From Rhabditoides inermis (lineage: Eukaryota; Nematoda; Chromadorea; Rhabditida; Rhabditidae), in NCBI GenBank assembly GCA_963966185.1, contig CAWZYM010000260.1, positions 273,001 through 337,000 of the forward strand: a DNA stretch of 64,000 nucleotides, read 5' to 3'. A program made the translations under genes and the position numbers. The notes beneath the pieces were generated by a model. The model ran no database searches. It was not told the DNA's origin and saw only the letters and a program-made list of their open reading frames with translations. Within the stretch, counting starts at the first letter, position 1. Each line of letters starts with the position of its first letter. This document shows, in pieces, positions 41,808-55,563 of this stretch.

Positions 41808-44609
41808 TGAGACTCCTTCCCAGATCTTCCCATACCTACTAGACCAGCCGTGTGACACCGGCTACTCTCGCTAGACACGATCATAGTTTTGGTGTCGCTG
41901 CAAACCATTGATTGTGTGATGTGTGACCGACTGCCTTATCGTTTCCTCGCCGGAGGCGAGTTCGTCTGAAATGACCGACGTTAGCTCTCTATTCTGTGTT
42001 CTCTCGCCTGTTCCATTCAGGATCTTTCTTTCTTTCTCTGCATTTTGACTTCAGCTCTTAGCCGATCGGAGGATTCTTGCCACCTGTACAGAATTGTTGA
42101 ATGTTGTGTGTGTGTTTTTTGTGTGCGCGAATAAAATAATAATGATGGATAAATAAATGTATTGATTACTGACTGCGTAAATAGTATCGAGACGGTTTGA
42201 TGGTATCTCGAAGAGAACACAGCAAACATGAACTGTTTCTGTCGTTTCATAGAATATGGAAATGGTCGTTCCAACAAAAAATCGTTTTATAGCAGCTCTC
42301 GCCGACAGGATCGATCCGGAGACGCAAGGAGCAGAAAGGATGAGTTAAATATTACATGAAGTAACACATATTGAATACTTTATTCGACATCGCTATTTAT
42401 GATCCTATGTTTAGAACACATCCATCGCCCTTGTCTTATGTGTGAGTATGTGAATACAAAGGCATTAGGAAAGTTGTTGAAAAAAGAAGGATTGAAACAT
42501 CGAACAGATGACAGAATACAATCTCTTTTTCTCTCTCTCTCATATCTCTCCTCCTCCTTCAGCTCGATCACCTGGATTCCATGGAGCTGATCAGCTCGCC
42601 GACCTGCATTCACAATGGCACCGGGCATGGCTGGTCTGACGACGGCGCACCGATCACTTCGCATCTCCCGCTCACCTGCGGCCTGCCTTGAGCCTTACTT
42701 GGTCATCGTATTACTGCTCATCTATTATTTATGCAAACAACCATTGTTTATTCATAAATTTACCACATGTCTGTGTGTGAATACTGTGGGTAGGTGTGAA
42801 TGAGAAAGAGAGAAAAATTGGAGAGAGAAAGAGAGAAGAGATACGGAGAGAAGACATAGTAACAGTGTGTGCGACAGAAGAGCGGCACAACAAACTACGC
42901 ATACACATTCAGACTAAACTGACCACACCTTTTTTTTACTGCGAAACTTAAAACTGAACCGATTGTGAGTTGAAGCGTGTTAAAAGTTTTCAAAAGAGCT
43001 TTTTTATACTTTTCTTTTTTATAACTGTTGTTTTCAAATAGGTTATGCGAATCGAAATGTCTACGTAGATCTACTGGGATAAAGCCATAATAGCTGGCAG
43101 AATTCACGTAGGCACTGACGCTTTCCAATAAAACCACCATCCACCTCCAATCACCGCCCCATTATCCCAATGCGAAGCGTCGAATCGGGAGCGACAAATG
43201 ACCGGACCCTAATCTCTTCCGGCTCGCACATGTGTGACCATGACAACACAACAGGCGTCATTCCTCCATCAGCTGATTGCCCCAGGGCAATATTACTCTT
43301 ATTTACATATTGTTTATATACACATACATATATACATTACCAATGGTGCTGTTATACAAAACTTTTCGGCATCTGTTGATATTCTTCATAGCTGGCAGCA
43401 GTTCACCATGGAAAGTGTCAGCCGGCTGACGCGTATTTGCATACTGTGGACGGATTCAAGGTCGCGAGAGAGCGAGAGAGAGAGATGGAGAGAGGAGAGC
43501 GATACGCGTTGCGCGTTCCATTATTGTACAGAGCGTGGCGCATATTTGTGTTCACCATTCCCCCTCAGCGTTTCCCTTTCACAAGCGCGATTATTGGCGA
43601 TGCGGGAGAGTGGAGTGTGGGTGTATTGTGGCGCAGAGCTGACCTCGACGCGCTTTCCCTGTCCTGTGCATTACCTTCTCCCCGACTTGGCCCTCTATGA
43701 TCGTGAATGCTCATGCCTTTTGTGTACAACCTCCTGCTCACGCCAATCACATCTTCGCTTTCCGTTCACGTCTTTTATCACATTGCTTCAGAAAACCGTT
43801 TTCACAGATGGATGCTGTGTTTACCCATTGCAGTCTGGAATCGTGTGAATCTCTGAATCGCCACCGTAAATGGCTATTATGCCTTTTCGGCGGGCGCTGC
43901 CGTTTCTCCGGCACCAAATCTTGTTTCCTCGAGCTGGTTTCCTCTCTCTCGCTCCCACCTGTTCTCTCTCTATCTCTCTATTGCCTCCAATGAGTGTGTG
44001 CGCGCCTCGCTGACTCACTCCATCGAATATGCAAATTTCTTGGTGTGCGCAGCGCGATTGTGACCTGGATGCGCCCTGGGGGGAGCAATAGACGTGAGAG
44101 AGTGTTGGTTCCGTAGAGAGCGCAGACCGCCGCAGATGAGCGAGGCAGTGGACAGGTGTGCAGGAGAGGGGCGAGACGTGTAGACAACCGGCAGTCAGTG
44201 GTGACCCTGAAATTCGAATGAGAGAATGTTGTGTGTGAGAGAGAGATGCGGCGTCGTTGTCCGTTTAGGCCACTTGACACTTATCCGTGCTCACTTTCGT
44301 CTGTTCCCACGTTTTTTGGTGTTGTTGTGAGCACCGGTCGGCTTATGAAGTTCTCTCGCGACAAGGCCGCCACTGTCGCTTTCACTCGCCAGTTTGCCGC
44401 GATATTCCCCTAACCACTGTCTGGAGAATTTGAACGTTTTCAGAGCGCATGATCCCGCGATCGGCATGCGAGAGCGGTGAGGTATAGGCAGCGGATCCAC
44501 CAATCAACACGTGTGAGTCATTGACTGGTTGCGAGAAGAGTAGACGAGGTGATATAACATGTACTGCCTGTATTTGTATACAGCTCTCTAGCGAAACCAA
44601 AGAGGAGGG
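41808..44609. other. Intergenic region between claudin-like genes
   Basis: A likely polyadenylation signal (AATAAAATAATAATG) lies near 42130. The rest has short GA tracts and open frames without splice context. No gene seen. Confidence 0.4.
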
Positions 44610-44751
44610 AAGTGAAAAAGAGAGAAAGAGGGAGAGGGCGAGGGCGAGAGGGAGAGGGAGGGAGAGAGGGAGAGAGGGAGAGAGGGAGAGAGGGAGAGAG
44701 GGAGAGAGGGAGAGAGGGAGAGAGGGAGAGAGAGAGAGAGAGAGGGAGAGA

Positions 44752-44792
<41 letters not shown>

Positions 44793-44815
44793 AGAGAGAG
44801 GGAGAAAGATAGAGA
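44610..44815. repeat. (GA)n/(GGGAGA)n tract upstream of start codon
   Basis: About 200 bp of GA-rich repeat ends 18 bp before the CCCTTTCAG acceptor that directly precedes the start codon of the second claudin-like gene. Confidence 0.9.
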
Positions 44816-44833
44816 TATGCATTCCCTTTCAGA

Positions 44834-47800
44834 ATGTCCTCCTACTGCACTCGCAAGGCGGCGCTGTCCGTCTTTTTTGGCTGTCAGCTGGTCGCCTTTG
44901 TTTTTTCTCTCATCTCTCTCATCAGTCCCAGCTGGCAGTACGTCTACCTAGAGGTTGGTACTCGTTTATTTGTTTGTTCACCTCTTTCACCATAGATAAT
45001 CAGGACAACCAGTTTTTTCGCTGTTCATTTTTTGACCAACATTTTTTCCTTATTCGTTTTTACTGCGTTTATTTTCCGTTCTTGCAGAACGGCCGCACGG
45101 AGCACCACCACGGACTGTGGCTGGACTGCAAGCGGGACTACTCCTACGACTACGGCCGGACAAGAGAGTACTACGAGACGCTGTACAGGTTGGTCACGTG
45201 GTCTTTTTCTCAACAATGCGGCTACTTCTTCCATGCGTTCAACTCTTGATGTTTGTTTTTGCATGTGCGACGCAGTATTTTCGCAAGATTTTTTTTACAA
45301 TTCGGCGATTTCATTTTTTTTCAGTTTCAGTTCTCATTCTTGCAAAAAGTCATGTTTTCGCCTAGCTTTGGAGAGCTTTAATAGTAGTTATTTAGACGCG
45401 ACCTGCAAGGCTCGCCGTTCGACATCTTCTACCTGCCGCCGCTGCAGTGCGTGTACAAGTTTGATTTCTACATCGACCCGGAGGACCTCTACGACCACAA
45501 TCACGACGAGAACCGCATACAGAACGACGCCTATCAGCACTTGTTCCTCGGTACGTCATGATTCACTTATTTACTATCATTTTATCGGTGCATGCCGCTA
45601 CGTTTCAGCCATCGCTTACACGCTGAATTCAACGTAATTTACTTATACATTTTTTTCGGGGATGTAACAAAAAATAAAAGTATATGTAACGAACTATTCC
45701 ATTTTTGTCACGTTGAGTAACGCTTCACTGTGTGTTACGTAATGAAAAAAAGAACAACAACAAACAAACCGCAGAAACTAAGAGACGACATTTCACGTTG
45801 CAGGCTGGAAGATCGCCGCTTTGGTGGCCGTGGGTGTGGCAGTGGTCCTGGCTGGGTCGGCCCTGCTGCTCGGCATCTGCAGCTACTGCCATCGCACATT
45901 CATATGCGCCAGCACCGTCCTAGTCACCATATCCGGTCAGTGCGCAGGCCGCCCGCATTCATTCTAGCACTGTTGTTGGTGGTCTGTGAAGTAGTTCAGA
46001 GACGGGTAAACTGTGAGATCTATCGACAAGCGAAGCGAATCGAAACTGATAACATTCATCCTAGTCACTTTGTAAAGGAGGTAGACCGTGCAGCGTGCGC
46101 TTTTTTGATTGAAAAATGACCTTTCAGCGATTCTGTCGTGCATTGGTTTGCTGGTGTTTTACATCTGGGCCAACTACCAGGACAACAAAGTGATCAAGGA
46201 GGAGGACGAGAACATCTACGAGGTCGGTTTCACTCTTCATTTTTTCACTCGAAAAATATTATGTTTCACGAGCATCTTTTGTTTTTCATATAGTGGGTGC
46301 GTCACTTTTCACATAATATAGTGCAGTCAATATCGTGAAGTAATACCTTGTTTTTTCTCTCTACAAAGATGGACTCGCATTTCACTACTTCTAGTCATAT
46401 GTATGATATACAGTTGTCCTTCAGTGGAGTGCTTTGGTATGAAAATAGGCATGTCGCGTTGACGATAAAAATGGAATTCGCAGTTACTATCAAAATGCTA
46501 TGTGTTATCTCGTGAGTTTCCAATCCCCCTCCCCCCCAAAAAAAAAAACAAGAAGCGTATAGGCCATCACTTTCTTTCATCGTACGGCAGCATTGCAGGC
46601 TCGCTTGACAGCCGAAAGTTTTATCTTTATGCTAATTTGACCCATTGCGGTGTTTTTGTGCTCGAACACTGTAGGCAAAACAGAAATCGAAAAATCGAAG
46701 AAAACCCGGAGCATCACGATATCTGCGCATCACTATACTATTTATGTCTCAAATGATGTTTGGTGAACATTTCTCGAATGGACTGCCGTACGACGAACGT
46801 AGGAATGCCCTATAGTTGCGTAAAGTTCCAATGGCTATGCCTGTTGCAGCAGTACCTCGGCTGGGCATTCTGGGCGCAGCTGGTGGGCGCCGTTCTGCAG
46901 TGGCTGGCGTCGTTCCTCGGCTGCTTCGCCACCTCCGTCTCGTTCGGAAAGAGACGCGCCAAGCTCGTCAAGATAGAGGTCAGTAGTCCTTCTCGATTTC
47001 GGTTGTAACGGTCCAGATCAAACTGTAGCGCAATGGTTTCAAACTACTGTGATGAAGAGCACAGCCTTTTTGTCGGCTATCGAATGAACGAGCGTTGCAG
47101 ATCAACGATGGCGACGACGACTTGCTTCTCGCATCGAACGCCTCCTCCTCCACCGCGCCCTTCAAGAGGAGTCGCTCACTCGTCTTCCAGGTGACTAATC
47201 GGTCGTAGGTTGTCACAGTAGAGGGAATTGATGATCAAAGTGGTTAAAAACTCATTCTCACATTCATATGTTTGGCAGGTGGACTCGGCGGACCTGCGCA
47301 AGTCGCAGCGCGACATGATGAACATCGTGCGACAGAGCCAGCGAGATGTGGGTTCGAGTTGCAATGGCTCGCTCAATGCAGTTCGAAAAGACTGCCTGTT
47401 CGTAGTCCACATAGTGGGGTTGATTGTTCGAAGTGACATCGCGTTGAAAATTACACAACAAAACCCTTTTTTGTGCCACCTGTTCCGTCAAGTCAATTAG
47501 CGGCAATGTTTCTTTCTCGATTTGAATATTTTCAGCTCTCGTCCCGGTCGACGTTCCAGCGCACTGCGTCTATGCCGCATGTGCAGAAACGGCAAAAGAA
47601 AGGCAGAGAGATGAAGGGCAGCCACAATGATTTCACACGGTGCGTTCATCTCAGCATTCCATTAAAACTGTCACTGAGAGTGATGGAGCCTGTGGTGACA
47701 AGTGCAGTCGTTCAAGCGTGCTGACAATAGTCTGTGAAATGTGACCGTCGAAGACGGTGTTTTATCCTACGAACAGTTGTTTTTATTGACTACTGTGCTT

Positions 47801-50339
47801 ATATAGCACGTTAGTTGAACTAATTTAGTTCTCACAGTCGTTATAAGTTATAATCCCAGGCTCTGTCTTGTTTTCGGCTGAGAAAAATTGATACGGCTAT
47901 ATCCTTGTTACTCTCTATGAGTAGTGAGAAACGCAATATCAACAATAAAACAATTCTCTATCGAAAAGTACGTAAGTATGTAAAGAGAAGAGGTTTGTCT
48001 GGATCTGATTCAACAAAAGCGCATGCATAAAATCTCTTTGCAGCTGACTAAAATATCAAAACAAACCTGCTTATACGAATCACTCTAAAATGTGTTATTT
48101 AAACATAAAAAATATATAATGTAAGGTGACTGTGAAATAGGCAAAAAATTTATTATAATTCACTATAAATAAATTAATATAATGCATAATTTTTATGTTC
48201 TTTTTTCATAAACTCGAAAGAGCAGGTTTGTTTTGATATTTTTAGTCAGCTGCAAAGAGATTTTATGCATGCGCTTTTGTTGAATCAGATCCAGTCAAAC
48301 CTCTTCTCTTTACATACTTACGTACTTTTCGATAGAGAATGGATGTCCTTTTCTCAAATTTTGAAGAAATTTTTTTTTCACATTCGTGAATTACGAAAAT
48401 GAAACATACATATTACAAACTCACTAGTCAGAATGTCATGATTGAAAAATACAAATAACTTATACAACAATACTACATAGTAATATTCACTGGTTTGAAA
48501 TTATAAAATAGTTTCTGTGATTCCCGCTTTTTAGAAACTGATAGATGTGTTGCCGAACAATGTTGTGTTATATACGAATGTATCTAAATTAGAAACCTTC
48601 AAAACAGCTTGGTCGAATCGCTCACGCGCCTGCCGGTCGCTCATTGACGGGCTACACACGTTACGAATTTCTCTCTTCTTCCCTTCATCTCCTGAGCATT
48701 TCTCTCTTCTTCCCTTCATCTCCTGAGCAATTCTACTACATGTAAATTAGCCATTCTTCACTAGTTATCATGTCATATCGCGAGTGCATGTAGCATGTAC
48801 CGTTAAAAGTTTGTTTATCAGCAGTTTCAAGTTATACAACCGTCGACCTAGCCAATAAGGGGACTGACCTAAGGCTCTCGAGTACAAATCGCTAGCTGCT
48901 TACAAGGGGTCTATCGATTAATGCAAAGAATTTGGATCAGATGACGTCACAGACTTCTGACTCGCTCACGAAAGTTGTGAGGGTGGTCGTCACTCCACCG
49001 TGACTAGCGGTACATCATTGGCCGCCGAGAGGATTGAACTCGGGACCTTCAGCATGATAGCTGCGCGCACATCCACTGCGCTAGCCACCCCATATTCTCA
49101 AAGAAGTTTCATCATGGTGTGGAATAGCTCAAGTGGTAGGGTGAGGGCGTACTGGTACTAACCAGGCGCGTTCGATCTTCGCGTATAAAACATTCGTTTT
49201 GAATGTTTTGCGAATGTTTGCAAATGAATTCGAATGTTGCTTTTGAAATCATTTATGTATGCACATACGTATCATATAAAACACACTTCAATAGATTTTG
49301 AGCCACTGAAACCTCGGTCATGAATTGTATTTTGCAGAGCCGAGTGCGTTAAACTGATCTTCCTTATTATATTATGTTAATGGTAGTATTACTGTTAGAA
49401 TTGGCAAGTTGTGGCACAGATATCAAAGCAGCCTCACCCGCACTGCTCTGCTCCTCCGCTATTCGCATGTTCTTTAACTGCCGAGCGCTCTCACTCGCCC
49501 TCTCCTCACCAATCGATCCATTTGATTTCAGGCCGGCTGCCCATTCTGGCTCTAGTCTCTAATCGCATGAGAAAGAGAGAGCGCGCAGAGAGCGTGCGCA
49601 AGTGAGAGTATCAGACGGTCATGGGAGAGAAGAGAGTGGCTGATCGAAAAGCGGGGCATGCTCGACTGGAAGAAGAGAGAGCGCGCAGAGAGCGTACGCT
49701 CGTGAGAGAGCCAAGAGGCCGGGATGTGAGAGTGGCTGAGCGAAAGGCGGGGCATGAGCGTTCGGCCAATCAGATTGCACAAACAGTGGGCCGAGCGACC
49801 AATAAGCGCAGAGTGCAGTGGGCGGGGCTTACGTTATGCACACCGTCGTCGTCGTCGTCGTCGTAAACACGTTTAGTGGCAGAATGAGCGAAAAGTTGTT
49901 TTGGATATTTTGGAAGCCGCAACCGATATTTATTTCTTGTATCATACTCATAAGTCTTGTCAAATGATATTCTAACAAAAAAAAAACACATACTATGGAG
50001 TATATCGTATTGGGATAGAGGAAATTGAGTATGCCTTGGGGGTGACGCGCTGCGCGCGTCAAAGATCAAGACAAACGGGCGGCGCTGCGCGCCGCCCTCA
50101 ATTGTTCCGTTCCGAGCAATGACTCTTTCACAAAAAAAAGTTCAATGAGACATTTGCAGGCCGCAAGAGTTCACCTCCTCCTCTAATATCCACTCTGCGA
50201 TGACCGAAACGACCGGGACGATCGACTCCCGGCTGCGAGTCTCACAGCAGAACCTCACATCGAGTCAGCCCAGCCTTGCACTTCCAACGGCGGCTAAGGT
50301 ACGCGCAACTCTCTCTCTCTCTCTCTCTCTCTCCCTCCC

Positions 50340-50395
<56 letters not shown>

Positions 50396-53300
50396 TTCTC
50401 TTCTCTACCACTCTCTACGCAATAGTACATTATTTGTTTCCCACAACATTGTTCACTGCAGACTGCTGATAGGCGCACTTGCGCATCGCACAAAACCGAT
50501 TGTGTTAGTGGAAATGTTCACGGAATTGTGCATTGCACACATGAACATGTTTGTTTTCCAGCCGGCTCTCAAGTCTGCGCTGAAGACGCCGCAGTCGCAG
50601 CGGCGGGAGGTGGTCTCGCAGGCGACTACTGCCTACCAGCGAGACGACGACTCCGCCTACGAGTACCTGCCGTGCGGCATATCCGCCGGAGTCAGCTCGG
50701 CCGGAGCGCTCAGCGAGAAGTGAGTGATTTGTCCTTTTCGACACGTGGGCAAATACTTTTTTTCCTCGACGCATTGAAATACATATTTACTTTTTTGCTT
50801 TCGAAACGTAGTACGAATTCTCTCCGGACAAGGGGTGCGCCCGGCAGAATTAGGCAGGCTCTCGCCAGCGCTGGAAGTTGAGCCTGAAAAGAACACATCA
50901 TTAGAATCAAGGCTGTAGCAGCACACCCGCAGTACACGTCGTCTCCCTTGGCGATCGCGATGACCTCTCCGTGTGTGTTGATGAATGTCGGCGGGTGGCG
51001 CACCTCCACCTCTTCACCCTCATCGTTCCTCCGTCTCTCCACCCACGCAGTGCAATGTGGTGTGAGATTCTCTTCCAACACCTGAGATCCGTCTCTCAAT
51101 CATACCTTGAAGTGTTCATTTCCACGGCAAGGGAGAAGTAATAACGATAAAAGGCAAGTATGAATTTTTGTGAGATCATGCTGGTGACAGACAGACTCAC
51201 GGCGACGTCTGTGTTGAACAGCTGCTGCGACGGCACGATGCTGATCGCGTCGATGATGCGCGCGCCCACGCACCATTGCTGCAAGTGCTCACTCTGTCAC
51301 GGAAAAAAGAGACCGAGTACCTGAAGAAACGTCTTCACCCCATCGGCAGTCACCGCGCACGGACCCCACACGTTGAGTTGCGAGCGCGCGAGCGAGGTGA
51401 AGTGTGCGTCTGCGAACTCACTGCTCAGCTGAAAATTAATTCGACTTGACAATGTGTTGTTGTTTTTGCTGCGTTACCTGCCAGTCCTCGATGGTGACCT
51501 CCATTGTTGAGCGGGAGGTGACCGGGATGCTAAAGAGCGCTGAAGGGAGTGTAACTAGACGAGTCACACATGCGCGCGTACCGTCGACATTGTTATGAGC
51601 TCCGGGATAGTCTTTGATATAGAGCTCGCGGAGGGACGGCAGCGCGGCGAGAAAGGCGATGAGCAGCGCTGAATGATGCGTGAAAAAAAACCCCGTTGTA
51701 TTATACCGTTCTTGGGAACAGTGTTTGAGAGCCGCTCGAAAGCAGTTGATACTGACCCGGCTCGGCGGCGCAGCCACACACGCACAGTGTTTGGGGATGC
51801 CAGTCGGGGTTGGCGCGGAACTGCCGCGTCCAGAATGACAGCATAGCGGGAGTTGCGCCGCGACTCTACAATACGATGTTACTGCACGACGCGGCAGAAT
51901 GGTTCACCAAGTGCATGCGGACAATCGTCGAACTCTCGAATACTCCCGATAAAAACGAAAAGGTCGCCTCGTCGTCGTCTCCCGGCGTAGACCACGTCAC
52001 CATATCCCTCTCACAATCATTGTCCGCGCGGATGACGCTGCTCTGTCCGTTGTCAGTTTTGTACGCCCTGTAGGTGATAGTCTATGTTGTCGCAACTTGG
52101 TTAAAAGTTCTTATTATATAGATATAGACAGTGTTAAACGAAAAAAAAAAGATCAGACTGCTCGAGAAGCTTAGAACGTGACGCGGCATTTTTGCGTCGA
52201 CTTCGACTGCAATTGTTTCCAATGCTAGCGTTTATATGCGAAAAAATCTCCTACAAAGTGATGGAAAACAACGTTTCCCCATTTGCGATATTCATGAACA
52301 TTAGCATTTGATTTGCCCCACCAACTCCTTGCCAGTTGCGCGCTGTCGACTTGAATCTTGAACGTCTGAAAAGAAGGCGATACAGCGAAATTAACGAAAG
52401 CAATACAGCAAAATTAAAATACCTTGTCAAAGAAGCAGTCATCGAGAGTGAGTGCGAGCTGGTAGGGACGGGGCGGGCGGGACTGCGCGTCCCTCGCCAC
52501 ACGATGCAGCCGCTTGCTCACTCGCAGCAGCACCCGGGCGACACACGGCGATTCCCGCGCGATGCGCAGCCACATCTCGTCCGGCAAGTCCGGCACGATC
52601 ATCGCTGCAAAGCAATTCAGCTATTCCAGAGATGAAAGTCGCAGCGGTCGCGACGCCTGTGCCGTGGCGACCGCGCGAAATTGATTGCACATATAGCGGG
52701 AATCGAACCGGCATAGCACGGTCCGTGAACCGTGAGCGTTACTACAACACGACAACGACATGTGCTGTCGAACTAATATCGACGAGATCCGCACAGAACC
52801 AACTTTCCGAAAAGCATTTTGGCGCGCAGTTCGAATTCGCTTTACCAAGCTTCGCACGTGCACATGTTGGTAAGCGCGTATGTAACGCGGAAACGCCGAT
52901 CTTTCGCGTTTTTTTTTTATGTTTCGTGTTTCCATGGGTCAAGCAATGAAACAAAGTCGAAAACTAAGCGCCACTGTGCCTTGCCATTCTGGAGTCCACA
53001 CGTAAACCGCGTAGATGCAAACGTAACCAACACGGCCAGTATTCTGGACACAACAGTTCCGCGCAAACTTGGACACGCACAGAAAAAAAAACTACTTCGT
53101 GATTAAACTTGCGGTTTTTTAAAACTTCCAACTCCACGGGTATTGTGATCATTGATGAAATATTAGAATATGAATACATTTTTGATGCAGTCGATCGATT
53201 CGCAATTAATCGAAACGCATACTTATATCATATGTTTCACATTCAAAACTATTCTTTCTATGAAAAAACTAATTTTGATTATTAAAACGCAATGCAAATG

Positions 53301-53811
53301 CAAATGTTCAGGATTTTTTGGCCGACCTGTTGTGTTAATACTGATGTCAGTGATAATTTAGTGAACACAAACATCACAACTAAGGTCGCTGGCTCTTCTC
53401 TGATAGTTCTACGCTAATGCTTGATTATTGAAGAGTGCGAAGATAGTTTTGATGAAAGGTGAACAATGACAAACAGTATCAAAGGTGACGCGAATGACGC
53501 GTATAGCAACAGACACTCACCAGCGCAGCGATTGATTGCACAACAAAAGTTTCCCGCCTGCCATGCACATGTGAGAAACGCGCCAGACGGTTAGAGCAAC
53601 GTGCAAGAGAGCGCACAGACGTTTGTGATGAAACAAAAATAGCAAAGTTCAATTTGATTGTCAAAACAATACAAAGTAATAACTACTTTCAGTCCGCCGT
53701 CTCGCGCGGCGTATGACAGTGTCTACGAGTCGCTTCCGGGGGAAAACTACATGGAACCGCGCAGTGTCACCACAAGAAACGAGAATCTGAGAAAGGGTGT
53801 GTTTCTCTATG

Positions 53812-53853
<42 letters not shown>

Positions 53854-55517
53854 AACATTGCTCTGTACTGTTGCATCACGCCTGTTATTTCCCGATATCA
53901 CAGAGCTCGTGTTATCTTTCGCTAAACTCATTGCACAACAATACATTTGGTGTACGTGTAAAAGTAAAATGAACACATTCAGCAAGTCGGTATTACAACA
54001 AGAAGAAAAAAAGTTAAAAAAAAAACAATTATTGTCCATACTGCTAAATGATTCTAGAGTACACTCTGAACAACATCTTACACATCTCTCCTGAGCGAGA
54101 GTATGCATGCCACACACATCTCTCATTCAGCTCTGCTGCCGACGCTGCCCACCCCGCACGGCTCGTCGCAGTCGATACCCGCGCAGACACCGCACAAGAG
54201 TACGCTCATAGACGACGTGCAAGTCGGTGGGTGAACACCGCTCAAACATATGTCCCTGCTATTTCAAGAACGGTTCACTAGCCGGGGACACATTTGAATG
54301 TCTGATGAGGGGTGGCAACTGGAGTTTTTGTTCAGTGCGCGGCTCAACGCAGTCGATTCCCGCCAAGACGACTGTAATCGACGACGCGGGTGTGTCGAAG
54401 ACGAAAGAAACTCTTATTACGGAACAGAAGCAGTTAGAGCTGCGCAGGAGTCAGCGGTACAAGAAGAAGGGAGACGACGCGGTGAGAATCACACACACAC
54501 ACAATAAGTAGTTGCGATCATAATTTAAACATTGTGGTTGTTTGCAGCCGCCTGCCCGCGTCTCTGCGCCCGCCCCACCCAAGAAGGCGATGCTGCCGCC
54601 GGCCAAGCCACTCTCCGCCAGAGACATCGGCATCGACCCCGTCAACCGGGCCGGCTACATGCAGGAGATATCGCGGGAGACGCTCTCCTCCCACGTATCG
54701 ACGAGCCGCTCGCCGCCCCGCGAGACAGTGATGCCCGTCGAGACGCTGCTCAACACGCCCGGCGGCACGCCAAGAGCTCCGGTGGGCAACGCGACTCTTT
54801 CCTTTTTTTTTCCACCAAGTCGCGCCTACGAGGCCTGAAACAATGCAAACCCACAGGCGGACACTGACCGGGGTATATAGAGAGTGTCGCATGAGCGTCA
54901 CTTACAGACGGACAATGCGTATTATACATGTATTAGAATGATCAAGTCGATTATTCAGGAGCCGCGCATGTCCCTGCTGCCCCCATCTCACCTGAGCGAC
55001 GACGTGTTCCCGCCGCCGCCGCCCGAGCTGGGCATCAACGTATTCGGAGAGGCAGGCGACCAGAAGGGCAGCCAGCGGTGGGTGGTCGCGCAGTCAATCG
55101 TCACAACTAGATCTAGATGTTTTCAAAATATAGTTGGATGTTTTTTTAGAAGAGCCAATCGTTACAGATTATATAAAGCGTTTGTAGTTTGGCCTGTTAG
55201 TTCATTGGTTGATCACTTATCATAATATCTCTGAAAAACACACGAAAAACTTTTTTTTTCTGGACTCGCAAACGTGATCGAAACAGCGTAAGAAACTGAA
55301 TGAGTTTCTGAAATCTATCAATCTGAGAGTCTGAGGATGATAAGTGTGTTTCGCAGATCGATCGCCGGGCTGTCGTTGCGCGCCAATCAGTCGGTGGATA
55401 TGTTCGACCGACCGGACTCTATAGCCTCGTCCGACCAGCTGAGCGGGCCGCCGCGCCGCCGCCCCGCAGCCGCTCTCCTCCCCCGACGACTGCTCGCCAG
55501 CCAACCAGACGAGGTGC

Positions 55518-55563
<46 letters not shown>

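Noticed and set aside
43234..43848. A 204-codon open frame
   Set aside because: No splice context, domain or coding bias; GC-rich intergenic sequence.
44521..45249. A 242-codon open frame
   Set aside because: It crosses the GA tract and ignores the splice sites of the claudin-like gene.
49020..49090. A functional tRNA gene
   Set aside because: Promoter boxes are good but the T arm and acceptor stem do not pair properly.
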